Positions 18,126-27,003 of a DNA stretch of 64,000 bases are shown piece by piece. Within the stretch, counting starts at the first letter, position 1, and each line of letters begins with the position of its first letter. A program made the translations under genes and the position numbers. Source of the DNA: Labilibaculum sp. K2S. GTDB lineage: Bacteria; Bacteroidota; Bacteroidia; Bacteroidales; Marinifilaceae. Below the pieces are notes generated by a model. The model ran no database searches, was not told where the DNA came from, and was given only the letters and a program-made list of their open reading frames with translations. The stretch covers positions 372,001-436,000 of the forward strand of contig NZ_JAUCMW010000001.1 in the NCBI RefSeq assembly GCF_030372765.1, given 5' to 3'.

Positions 18126-19610
18126 ATGACACATTATAAAACAGCAAAGGAAGACATTGTCCCAATTGGGCAAAAAATAGCATTTGGATCAGGACATCTG
18201 GCGAATCAGTTATTTCCTGCTGCTTTGGGTGTGTTTATGGTTGTTCTGGTAATGTCTTTGGGAATGGATCCAATTCTTGCCGGATTATTAGGTGCCTTAC
18301 CCAGACTTTTGGATGCGTTAACAGATCCTATTATGGGATTTATTTCAGACAATACGAAATCGAAATGGGGGCGAAGAAAACCTTATATTTTAATAGGGAG
18401 CGTTATTTCAGGAGTCACTTTTATGATTATGTGGCAATTGAATCCTGAAAATTCTGAGATCTACAATTTCTTTTACTTTTTAGTCGTATCCATATTTTTT
18501 TATATCGGTTACACCATTTTTGCGACACCCTTAATTGGTTTGGGGTATGAAATGACTCCCGATTACAATGAAAGAACGAGATTGATGGCTGTTTCTCAGT
18601 TTATGGGACAAATTGCATGGATGATAGCTCCTTGGTTTTGGGTAATTATATACAATCCTTCTCTTTTCGATTCCGCACCTGAAGGGGCAAGAATTCTTTC
18701 CGTTTGGGTAGGTGGTTTGTGTATGGTTCTAGGCATTCTGCCGGCCCTTTTTAACAATGAAATGATTGTTCCCGATCAGGATAAGATGAAAAATTTGTCA
18801 AGAAAAGAATTGGCTGCGAACACAAAGGAATTCATAAAAGGGATAAAATTAACCATTCAAAATAAGCCGTTTATGAAGCTTTGTGGATCTACATTTCTCA
18901 TTTTTAATGGTTTCCAGACTATTGCGCAATTTGCCTTCTTTATTATTGTCTATTATCTTTTTCAAGGAGATAAAGTTGCGGCAGGAGGATGGCCTGCCTG
19001 GTTTGGTACCATAAGTGCGATGGCTACCGCATTTCTTGTAATTCCTATTGTCACCAAACTTTCTGAGAAATTTGGTAAAAAGAATGCTTTCATCATAGCC
19101 ACTCTTCTTTCAGTGGTGGGATATGCATTAAAATGGTGGGGATTTAATCCTGAATATCCTTGGTTAATGTTCATGCCAATTCCGTTTTTGTCATTTGGGA
19201 TAGGTGGTTTATTTACTTTAATGATGTCGATGACAGCGGATGTTTGCGATTTGGATGAACTGAATAATGGAGAACGCAGAGAGGCTACATTCGGAGCGAT
19301 TTATTGGTGGATGGTGAAACTGGGGACGGCCATTGCCATGCTAACCAGTGGTGTTGTTTTGCATTATATTGGTTTCGATGAAAGTGTTGATGTTCAGTCT
19401 GCAGAGACTCTTACAAATCTTAGATTAGCGGATATTCTGATTCCTATTGCCACAGCATTCCTCGCAATTGTATTGATCTGGAAATATGATATAACAGAGA
19501 AGAGATCTCATGAAATTAGAGAAGCATTAATTGCACGACGAGGTAAGGTAAAGCATGAAGGTGATGAGATCAGTAATGTTACAGGCGAAATTATACCTGA
19601 TAAAATATAA
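18126..19610 (+). CDS. GPH-family (MelB-type) sugar:cation symporter
   Basis: An inner-membrane transporter of 494 residues with about 12 hydrophobic helices. The family's N-terminal motif is present at about residues 55-85, with LDALTDPIMGFISD followed by KSKWGRRKPYI. MelB-type symporters move small saccharides with Na+ or H+. Placed between the lipoprotein GH17 and the GH-A hydrolase, it probably imports glucose, laminaribiose or short beta-glucooligosaccharides for the cytosolic GH17 and phosphorylase enzymes. The exact cargo cannot be read from sequence. A second member of the family lies at 22232. Confidence 0.9.
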   Translation: MTHYKTAKEDIVPIGQKIAFGSGHLANQLFPAALGVFMVVLVMSLGMDPILAGLLGALPRLLDALTDPIMGFISDNTKSKWGRRKPYILIGSVISGVTFMIMWQLNPENSEIYNFFYFLVVSIFFYIGYTIFATPLIGLGYEMTPDYNERTRLMAVSQFMGQIAWMIAPWFWVIIYNPSLFDSAPEGARILSVWVGGLCMVLGILPALFNNEMIVPDQDKMKNLSRKELAANTKEFIKGIKLTIQNKPFMKLCGSTFLIFNGFQTIAQFAFFIIVYYLFQGDKVAAGGWPAWFGTISAMATAFLVIPIVTKLSEKFGKKNAFIIATLLSVVGYALKWWGFNPEYPWLMFMPIPFLSFGIGGLFTLMMSMTADVCDLDELNNGERREATFGAIYWWMVKLGTAIAMLTSGVVLHYIGFDESVDVQSAETLTNLRLADILIPIATAFLAIVLIWKYDITEKRSHEIREALIARRGKVKHEGDEISNVTGEIIPDKI

Positions 19611-19777
19611 ACTTCCTAAATAGTCGAGAATGCATATGCGGGAATGACAATTTAATTCAAGAAGAATTGGACTCTTGAGTAACACAAAAGCTGTAAATGA
19701 AAAAAATTAATGAGTGCTCAGGCAATACCAACCAGTATTGATGCTAAGTAGTTTGAATTCAGATTAATAATTTTGTT

Positions 19778-20791
19778 ATGATTAAAAATATTACAATCAC
19801 TTTGCTCTTGTGTTTGTCATTCGTTTTCATCAATGATGCGCGCGCCGATACAATAACAACAAACGGCCGGACAATTCTGCTAAACGATTCTGTCTATACA
19901 ATTAAAGGAATCTGTTATCATCCTGTACCTAAGGGCAGTGATAAACGAAGCTTTAGTAATCTTAGCGAAGATTTAAGTTTGATGGTTGAAGCAGGGATTA
20001 ATACAATTCGGGTATATTCTCCCATTCATGACAAAGCTGTTTTAGATGAAATTCAAGAGGCTGGACTAAAAGTGATTATTGGGCTTGGATACAATCAAGG
20101 CGGAGATTCGGATATTTTTTCCGGCACATTTATCGATTACATAAACAGGTACAAGAATCATGATGCCATACTTTTTTGGGAACTGGGTAACGAGTATAAC
20201 TACCATCCGGAGTGGTTTGAGGGTGATATTAATAATTGGTACACAGCTTTAAACAATGCTGCAGACTTAATTCATCAGCAAGATCCATTACATCCTGTTG
20301 CTACTGCTCATGGCGACCTACCGGATTCGTTGGCTCTTGCAACATGTCCGGATATTGATATTTGGGGAATGAATGTTTATCGATGGGACAATCCTGAGAC
20401 TATTTTTCCTGAGTGGGAAGCTGTTAGTAGTAAACCAATGTACCTTTCCGAAGCCGGAGCAGATAGCTACATGACGATTTCAAAAAATACTTATGAAAAA
20501 GGTGAAAATCAGTTGGCTCAGGCTGATGCAACGGTAAACATTCTGGGTGCCATATTTCGAAATCAGGATATTTGTTCGGGTGTAACATTGTTTGCTTTTG
20601 TTGATGAGTTGTGGAAAGCAGGTAATAATAACGTGCAGGATACAGGAGGATGGGCGCCAAACAGCAGTGGCGTTCCTTACGACGGAGCACCAAATGAAGA
20701 GTATTGGGGAATAGTAAATATTGATCGAAATAAGAAAAAAGTTTTCTCTGTTGTAAAAGAAAAATATACAAACTTACCGGTTTCGAAATAG
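19778..20791 (+). CDS. Secreted clan GH-A glycoside hydrolase, family uncertain
   Basis: A 337-residue exported enzyme with a Sec signal peptide (cleavage near NDARA-DT). It has a (beta/alpha)8 barrel with clan GH-A signatures: acid/base in ILFWELGNEYNYH (Glu139) and nucleophile in MYLSEAGADSY (Glu225). The barrel resembles the catalytic core of GH2 without its flanking sandwiches, and GH17- or GH158-like enzymes are alternatives. The lack of a lipobox suggests a soluble periplasmic enzyme. The partial enzyme at the right edge of the window has a comparable barrel. Its place between two transporters and a mutarotase-like gene supports processing of beta-glucooligosaccharides in the periplasm. 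Confidence 0.75.
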   Translation: MIKNITITLLLCLSFVFINDARADTITTNGRTILLNDSVYTIKGICYHPVPKGSDKRSFSNLSEDLSLMVEAGINTIRVYSPIHDKAVLDEIQEAGLKVIIGLGYNQGGDSDIFSGTFIDYINRYKNHDAILFWELGNEYNYHPEWFEGDINNWYTALNNAADLIHQQDPLHPVATAHGDLPDSLALATCPDIDIWGMNVYRWDNPETIFPEWEAVSSKPMYLSEAGADSYMTISKNTYEKGENQLAQADATVNILGAIFRNQDICSGVTLFAFVDELWKAGNNNVQDTGGWAPNSSGVPYDGAPNEEYWGIVNIDRNKKKVFSVVKEKYTNLPVSK

Positions 20792-20812
20792 TCCAATCCA
20801 ATATCCATAAGA

Positions 20813-21772
20813 ATGAAAAAAACAGCATTGTTTTTACTGATAATCTTACCCCTGCTAACTATTGGTCAGCCTAAAAAAGATAAAAGCATGGAACACATCC
20901 TAAAAAATAAAAACCTGGAAATTCACATCGATTTGCCATTGGAAAATTATCAGTTTTCGAGATTCGATTGGACAGGGAAGATTACAAGTTTAATATATAA
21001 AGGTGTTCCTATTTCTACCATTGAGAGAATGAATGAGGATGAAGAAGACAATTTCGGAAAAGGCTTTTACAATGAATTTGGCATCGAAATGCCTGTTGGT
21101 TACAATGAAATCAAAGAAGGAGAATGGTTTCCTAAAATAGGAGTAGGGGCATTAAAAAAAGTGGGAAAAGAATACAGTTTCAGCAAAGCTTATGAAACTG
21201 AACCTGCCGACTTTAAAATCATTACTGATATGAATAAATTACTCGTTGAATGTGTCTCTCAGAGTGTTAATGGTTATGCGTATGTGCTGAAAAAGGAAAT
21301 CGAATTATTGGAAAGTAGTTTTGTTATTAGGTATTACCTGCACAATACAGGAGTAAAAACCATTATTACCAACGAGTACACGCATAATTTCTTAGCCATC
21401 AATAAAGAATTCATGGGAAGTAATTACATTTTAAAATTTCCATTTGATATCAAACCGGAATTATTCGGAGCAACCGTCAATCCTGAAGAGAAAGTGGAGC
21501 TTGGACAAAACGAAATTACGTTTAAGAATACTCCAAATGAACAATTCTTTTTCAGCAACCTTTCAGGAAGCAAGAATGTGGATGCTCATTGGGAATTAAT
21601 AAACACAAAAAGCAAAATAGGGATTAGCGAAACAGGCAGTTTTACAACCAACAAAGTAAACCTTTGGGGATGGAAACATGTGCTTAGTCCTGAGTTGTTC
21701 TTTGATATAAACTTAAGACCTGATCAGACAATTGAATGGTCCAGAACCTATAATTTGTTTGATTTAGAGTAA
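20813..21772 (+). CDS. Galactose-mutarotase-like (aldose 1-epimerase superfamily) exported protein
   Basis: A 319-residue protein with a short signal peptide (MKKTALFLLIILPLLTIGQ). The rest is beta-rich and resembles the mutarotase/aldose-1-epimerase fold: an N-terminal FSRFDWTGKITSL strand pair and a central NEYTHNFLAI segment where family members carry a catalytic His. Mutarotases interconvert sugar anomers, which could speed use of the anomer released by hydrolases. I cannot see all canonical active-site residues, so it may instead be a binding protein of the same fold. It lies 21 bp after the GH-A gene and is likely cotranscribed with it. Confidence 0.6.
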   Translation: MKKTALFLLIILPLLTIGQPKKDKSMEHILKNKNLEIHIDLPLENYQFSRFDWTGKITSLIYKGVPISTIERMNEDEEDNFGKGFYNEFGIEMPVGYNEIKEGEWFPKIGVGALKKVGKEYSFSKAYETEPADFKIITDMNKLLVECVSQSVNGYAYVLKKEIELLESSFVIRYYLHNTGVKTIITNEYTHNFLAINKEFMGSNYILKFPFDIKPELFGATVNPEEKVELGQNEITFKNTPNEQFFFSNLSGSKNVDAHWELINTKSKIGISETGSFTTNKVNLWGWKHVLSPELFFDINLRPDQTIEWSRTYNLFDLE

Positions 21773-22231
21773 AGAACTTATGTTTTTTCATGTGGGCGGG
21801 AATGGAGGAGGATCCAGATCATGAAAAAGCCGTTAATAAAATCAGGAGTATGGAGCGTTAAGAAACTTTTGCTGTTTGAGGACGTTAGCCCCGAAGGATG
21901 AGGGTCTAAAAGGACGAGTTCCTAAGTTTTAGTGGAATGCTTTGATTTTTAGGTCTTTTTAATGCCGTGGTGGCCTTTTGCCTACTTTTGGGCAATGAAA
22001 AGTAGGAGCCTAAACGGCTTGAATTTAAAAGCAACCTTGATTTTTTTTGCTTCTGTTTTGTATTAAGACAAAAAATGAAGTCGGTTTGGGTGGAAAACCC
22101 AGTTGATTAGGTCGATTAAGACAATCTACCGAAAGAAGAGAGATCATGAATGCCAATAAAAAACACGATTGAATAAAAGTAGGAGCCTAAACAGCTTGAT
22201 TTTAAAAGTAATAATTGAAAAATATACAACA
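21773..22231 (+). repeat. Intergenic repeat-bearing spacer with hairpin
   Basis: This 459-bp gap has no convincing gene. It contains a perfect 9-bp hairpin (CCTACTTTT 21981-21989 with AAAAGTAGG 21998-22006). It also has a direct repeat, AGTAGGAGCCTAAAC plus about 18 similar bases, at about 21999-22031 and 22176-22208. The style resembles interspersed repeats common between Bacteroidota genes. The second repeat lies just before the symporter start at 22232 and could be mistaken for its N-terminus. Confidence 0.55.
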
Positions 22232-23593
22232 ATGACTGAAATAGAATCAAAATTATCGATAAAGGAAAAAGTAGGGTACAGCTTAGGCGATACAGCTTCC
22301 CATTTTGTATGGGATATGGTTGGTTTTTGGATTCTGATTTTCTATACCGATACTTTTGGAATCTCTGCGGCAGCAGCAGGTACTATTATGCTGATCGCTC
22401 GCTTTTGGGACATGGTAAGTGATCCTATTATGGGAATTATTGCTGACAGAACAAACACTCGCTGGGGAAAATTCCGGCCTTACATCTTATGGATGGCTCT
22501 ACCCTATAGTGTGCTGGCAGTTTTGACTTTCACCACTCCTGATCTCGGACCAACGGGTAAAGTGATTTATGCTGGCGTTACCTATATGTTATTAATGACA
22601 GTATTTACGGCTATAAATCTACCTTATTCATCATTAGGAGCGGTAATGACTTCGGATTCTTACGAAAGAGCGGGCTTAAATTCGTACCGATTTATTTTTG
22701 CTTTTATTGGTCAGTTTATCGTGTCAGGAACAGCTCTTTCTTTAGCCTTGTATTTTGGTCAGGGCGATAATGCAAAAGGATATCAGTACACTTTAATTCT
22801 GTTTTCCGTTATCAGTTTTGTGTTGTTTATGATTACTTTTAAAACGACGAAAGAGCGAGTGCAACCTCCTAAAGAGCAGAAAGAAAACTTAAAGGAGGAT
22901 TTTAGGAATCTATTTAAGAATAAACCCTGGATGATATTGTTTTTCGTTGGAATTATTTCGTTCATCATGTTTGCAATGCAGAATTTGTCCATTGCATACT
23001 ATTTTAAATACTATATAGGCAAGGAAGAAAATGTTCAGTTGTTTAATGTGATTGGTACAGTGGCATTAATTGTAGCAATACCTTTCTCAAAACCATTGGC
23101 AAAAAAATTCGGTAAACGCAATGTGTTTTTGGCTAGTTCATTACTTTCCGGATTTTTCTTCATCTGCCTATATCTGCCGGGAGCTAACAATCTGGCCATG
23201 ATTTATACACTTAATATCCTTGCAAAAATGGCTTATGCTCCGGCAGTGCCTTTGCTTTGGACAATGCTTGCCGATACAGCTGATTATTCCGAATGGAAAA
23301 CCGGACGACGCTCAACCGGATTGGTGTTTTCTGCAGCTACATTTGCACAAAAAGCAGGATGGGGAATTGGTGGTGCTTTGGCAGGATGGATGCTTGCCAT
23401 ATTTAAATTCGCACCCAATATTGAGCAAACAGAAACTGCCATAACAGGAATAAAACTCATGATATCGGTAATTCCGGGAATCTTATACATGTCATGTGCA
23501 ATTCTCCTGTACTTCTACACCATCGATCACGAAACCTGTGTGGTCATGAAATCTGATTTAGATCAGCGCAGACTTGCTGAAACGACAACTTAA
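22232..23593 (+). CDS. GPH-family sugar:cation symporter, second copy
   Basis: An inner-membrane MelB-type symporter of 453 residues with about 12 helices. The motif WDMVSDPIMGIIAD, followed by RWGKFRPYI, marks the family. I place the start at the ATG at 22232 (MTEIESKLSIKEK); the frame is open upstream to a TTG at 22169, but that stretch is repeat DNA. It shares only family-level similarity with the symporter at 18126, so the two may carry different sugars, for example glucose versus oligosaccharides or beta-1,3 versus beta-1,6 products. It is followed by a repeated 3' element with a terminator. Confidence 0.9.
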   Translation: MTEIESKLSIKEKVGYSLGDTASHFVWDMVGFWILIFYTDTFGISAAAAGTIMLIARFWDMVSDPIMGIIADRTNTRWGKFRPYILWMALPYSVLAVLTFTTPDLGPTGKVIYAGVTYMLLMTVFTAINLPYSSLGAVMTSDSYERAGLNSYRFIFAFIGQFIVSGTALSLALYFGQGDNAKGYQYTLILFSVISFVLFMITFKTTKERVQPPKEQKENLKEDFRNLFKNKPWMILFFVGIISFIMFAMQNLSIAYYFKYYIGKEENVQLFNVIGTVALIVAIPFSKPLAKKFGKRNVFLASSLLSGFFFICLYLPGANNLAMIYTLNILAKMAYAPAVPLLWTMLADTADYSEWKTGRRSTGLVFSAATFAQKAGWGIGGALAGWMLAIFKFAPNIEQTETAITGIKLMISVIPGILYMSCAILLYFYTIDHETCVVMKSDLDQRRLAETTT

Positions 23594-23609
23594 ATTGTTT
23601 TTGGTTTAT

Positions 23610-23676
23610 GAAGGAAATAGAAGTATTATCTTCATTCATTTTGGTAAAGATCATCTCGTAAAAGGGGTGATCTTTT
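23610..23676 (+). terminator. Conserved 3' element with terminator, copy 1
   Basis: The terminator stem AAAGATCA (from 23646) pairs with TGATCTTT and ends in a T-run. The whole 67 bases, beginning GAAGGAAATAGAAGTA, recur almost unchanged at 43004-43070 after the last GH3 gene, so more than the terminator is conserved. It could be a shared 3' UTR regulator or simply a duplicated terminator. Confidence 0.75.
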
Positions 23677-23785
23677 AAATATCAACGCATTATAGATCTA
23701 AATATTAAGATATTTATTGTGAATTTCATTTTATTCTACCTATTTCTAAAATAAAATATATTGAATGTAATTGATATTTAGTCTG

Positions 23786-23816
23786 TTTTTAAAATATGTG
23801 AATTATTGTATATTTG
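23786..23816 (+). promoter_or_regulatory. Candidate promoter of the second sensor-regulator
   Basis: TATATTTG at 23809-23816 matches the Bacteroidota -7 box TAnnTTTG. A T-run at 23786-23790 sits at the -33 distance but is not a perfect TTG. The implied 5' UTR is only about 15 nt. Confidence 0.5.
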
Positions 23817-23836
23817 AGAATTCATAGCACCTACCA

Positions 23837-26797
23837 ATGATAAAAACTTTAAAGAACAAAAAGCTTTTTTTAAGCGCGTTGTTAATTTTATGCCTTAAAT
23901 TTTCCTTTGCCCAATACAGCTTTAATAGGATCACAAAGGAACAAGGACTTCCTCATAACAATGTTGAATGCATTTTGCAAAGTGCTTCTGGATTTATGTG
24001 GTTTGGTACTCGGGATGGCCTTTGTCGTTTCGACGGTTACGAAGTGAAAGTATATCGAAACACACAAGATTCCAATTCTATTTCCGGAAATAGAATATTA
24101 TCTGTTGCTGAAGATAAAGATGGATTTATTTGGGTGGGAACCTATCAAAATGGAATTAATAGATTCAATCCAAAAACAAATCAATTCAAAAAATACGGCA
24201 TCAGGAATGGCATAGGTAATCAGATTTATCGAATAAAAGTTTTAAAAGATGGGACGGTTATCATAGGCAGCAACAGTGGTCTTGCTTTATTTGATAAAAG
24301 CACGGATTCATTTAAAGTATATCATCCTAATGGTGAGCCTCAAAGTATAAACTCTTACGTAGTAAGTGATATTTTGGAAACTCACGATGGACAGCTGTTT
24401 ATTGCAACTTTTGAAAAAGATATCCAGCGTCTGGATAGAAAAACCGGTAAGTTTTTTTCGATACCCTACAACAATTTAGAATTAAATTCAGGGAATTATC
24501 GAAAGCGTCTTCTTGAGGATAGAGAAGGTAATTTATGGATATCTGCTGACAAGCACGGTTTATGCAAATACAACCGGAGATCGAAAGAATCAAAATTTTA
24601 TTTTAAGAAAAATGGTCTGAGTTCTGAAGTTCTGACTGGAGATATGATTGTAAATTCGGATGGTAAAATCTGGATTGCTTCAGATGGGGGAGGAATTAAC
24701 ATATTGGATACTCGAAAAGAAACATTTGATTATGTGAATTTCGATGATGAAGATGTTAATAGTTTACCAAGTAATCAGGTTTATACTTTATACAAGGACA
24801 ATGCCAACAGGATTTGGGTAGGAACATACGATAAAGGTGTCGCATATTATGATCCTCTGGCGAAGAAATTTGCAAACGAACTTTTGCCTGATAATGTTTG
24901 TTCCTTTTTTAAAGGCAAATCGGTGCTTGGTATTTTACAGGATAGTAAAGGAAATGTTTGGATAGGAACAGATGGATCGGGTTTACATGTTATCAGCAAA
25001 GAAAATAAATTAACTCATTTTTATTCTAAAATTTCAGATGAATCCAGTATCTCGGGTAATGTTATTACTAGTTTGGCAGAGGATGTAAATGGCAATATAC
25101 TTGTAGGTACTTACAACGCCGGTTTAAATATATATAATTATAAAACGAAATCTTTTAAGCATTTTCATCAGAATTCTCAAAACAATTTAAGTTTACACTC
25201 CGAAAATGTTTGGACCATTCTGGTGGATAGTCAGGGGAAAAATTGGCTGGGACTTTTGGGCAATGGTGTTGATCTTTTTAATTCAGATACAGAGACATTC
25301 AAAAATATAGGACCATCCTCCAGAGAATTGATTAAAATTGATCATTCCAATGTGATGTCTGTTATGGAAGATTCCGATGGTGATATATGGTTTGGTACCG
25401 AAGGCAACGGCATATATGTTTACGACAAGCAAGCTAATAATGTATTGAGAATTAGTACCAATTCAAATATTACTACCGAAGGTGTAATTAAAGATTTATT
25501 TCAAGATAAGTGGGGAAATATTTGGATTGGAACAGAAGGGAATGGCTTGTTTAAATACAATAAAAAAGAGAAGGAAGGCATTCAATACACATTGAAAAAT
25601 GGTTTGCCATCTATGATTATTCTTGGTATACAGGAAGATGCAGCCGGTGGAATTTGGGTGACGACCTATGATGGAATTGCTGTGCTAAGTAAGGATTCGA
25701 AGGAATTTATGTCTTTTGATAAATCGGATGGCTTATCATCGAATGAGTTTAATGCTCAGGCTTTTATTAAATTACAAGATGGTACTTTTTTAACCGGATC
25801 AAAAAATGGGCTGGACATTTTCAATCCTTCTGAGTTGTCCTTAAATCTTACGATTCCGAAAGTTTATTTTACGAAACTAAAAATCCAGAACCAGGAAGTT
25901 TTACCGGGTGATTCAATTAATCAGCTGGTTAAATTGCAAAATGATATCACACATACCAAAGAGATTGAGTTAACTTATTCCGATAAGGTTTTCTCAATTG
26001 AATTTGCCGCCTTGAATTATACACATCCTAAAAAGTGTCAGTATAAATATAAATTGGAAGGGTTTGATGAAAACTGGTACGATTCCGATTCCGAACATCG
26101 CTTTGTATCTTATTCAAATTTAAAAGATGGAAATTATACATTTAAAGTTCAAGCTTCAAATAATGATAAAAAGTGGGGGGATAATATTGCAGAGCTTAGT
26201 ATTCGTGTTCTTCCTCCTTTCTGGAAAACCAAATGGTTTGTTTTCTTAGTAGTTGGCTTAATAGTTGGTATAGCAGCGGCAGCTTATAATTATCGATTGC
26301 GTCTTTTAAAAATAAAATTTCTGCAGGAACAGGCGTTAAAGGAAAAAAGAATTACAGAACTTGAAAAGGAAAATATTGAATCGGAATTGGAAAAACTAAC
26401 CTTTTACACGGTAAATCGAAACAGGGTACTGATCAATTATAAAAATCGGATGCTTGGTCTTGCGGCCAAAGCAATGCCTGCAGTAAAAAGTGGTTTGCAA
26501 ATCGTAATTGATGAGATTGATAACGAAATCAACGATGATAAGGAGTGGAAATATCTTGAGCCTCGATTGGATAAAATGTACAATGAATTTATAAGTAAGT
26601 TACGCAATGAATATCCGGATTTAACTTTGTCTGAGGTAAAGGTTGCTTCGTATGTAAGAATGAATCTTTCTTCAAAAGAGATTGCAGAATTTATGCATAA
26701 GACGACACGAGCAATCGAAAACGACCGCTATCGCCTTCGAAAAAAATTAGAACTCGATTCCAATGAATCATTGCAGAGATATTTAATGGATTTATAA
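23837..26797 (+). CDS. Reg_prop / Y_Y_Y / LuxR-HTH one-component sensor-regulator
   Basis: A complete membrane-spanning transcription regulator of 986 residues. In order: a signal peptide ending near FSFAQ, repeated beta-propeller blades (about 30-690, with repeats such as DGFIWVGT, GNVWIGTDG and GNIWIGTEG), a Y_Y_Y domain (about 705-790, KYKLEGFDENWY), one membrane helix (about 796-818), a coiled coil (820-855) and a LuxR-type HTH (about 915-986, VRMNLSSKEIAEFMHK). It has no kinase or receiver domain. Such proteins sense a periplasmic oligosaccharide and activate nearby glycan-utilisation genes. It sits between the two gene blocks and before GH30, GH5 and SusCD-2, so control of the second block is likely but inferred. 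Confidence 0.93.
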   Translation: MIKTLKNKKLFLSALLILCLKFSFAQYSFNRITKEQGLPHNNVECILQSASGFMWFGTRDGLCRFDGYEVKVYRNTQDSNSISGNRILSVAEDKDGFIWVGTYQNGINRFNPKTNQFKKYGIRNGIGNQIYRIKVLKDGTVIIGSNSGLALFDKSTDSFKVYHPNGEPQSINSYVVSDILETHDGQLFIATFEKDIQRLDRKTGKFFSIPYNNLELNSGNYRKRLLEDREGNLWISADKHGLCKYNRRSKESKFYFKKNGLSSEVLTGDMIVNSDGKIWIASDGGGINILDTRKETFDYVNFDDEDVNSLPSNQVYTLYKDNANRIWVGTYDKGVAYYDPLAKKFANELLPDNVCSFFKGKSVLGILQDSKGNVWIGTDGSGLHVISKENKLTHFYSKISDESSISGNVITSLAEDVNGNILVGTYNAGLNIYNYKTKSFKHFHQNSQNNLSLHSENVWTILVDSQGKNWLGLLGNGVDLFNSDTETFKNIGPSSRELIKIDHSNVMSVMEDSDGDIWFGTEGNGIYVYDKQANNVLRISTNSNITTEGVIKDLFQDKWGNIWIGTEGNGLFKYNKKEKEGIQYTLKNGLPSMIILGIQEDAAGGIWVTTYDGIAVLSKDSKEFMSFDKSDGLSSNEFNAQAFIKLQDGTFLTGSKNGLDIFNPSELSLNLTIPKVYFTKLKIQNQEVLPGDSINQLVKLQNDITHTKEIELTYSDKVFSIEFAALNYTHPKKCQYKYKLEGFDENWYDSDSEHRFVSYSNLKDGNYTFKVQASNNDKKWGDNIAELSIRVLPPFWKTKWFVFLVVGLIVGIAAAAYNYRLRLLKIKFLQEQALKEKRITELEKENIESELEKLTFYTVNRNRVLINYKNRMLGLAAKAMPAVKSGLQIVIDEIDNEINDDKEWKYLEPRLDKMYNEFISKLRNEYPDLTLSEVKVASYVRMNLSSKEIAEFMHKTTRAIENDRYRLRKKLELDSNESLQRYLMDL

Positions 26798-26970
26798 GTT
26801 TTTCGTTTAGTTTATTTCTATTTTTGACATCAAATTAATGTGATTTCTTGTTTCTGCAACAACCAGTTTGTGAGTAAATTGCAGTGATTAGAGTGGTTTT
26901 GAGTAGTCCCTGTAAACGTTTGAGGAGTATTTGAGAGGTATCAAACTCATGTTACCATATTGTGTGCATA

Positions 26971-26978
26971 TATATTTG
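26971..26978 (+). promoter_or_regulatory. Possible -7 box upstream of GH30
   Basis: TATATTTG matches TAnnTTTG and lies 26 bp before the GH30 start. No good TTG is present at the -33 distance, so an activator would be needed. No terminator is evident in the 206-bp gap after the regulator. Confidence 0.35.
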
Positions 26979-27003
26979 TTTTGAAAATCAAACAAACAGA
27001 TAA

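Noticed and set aside
20424..20828. Minus-strand open frame of 134 codons
   Set aside because: It is antisense to the GH-A hydrolase and has low-complexity, Leu/His-rich sequence.
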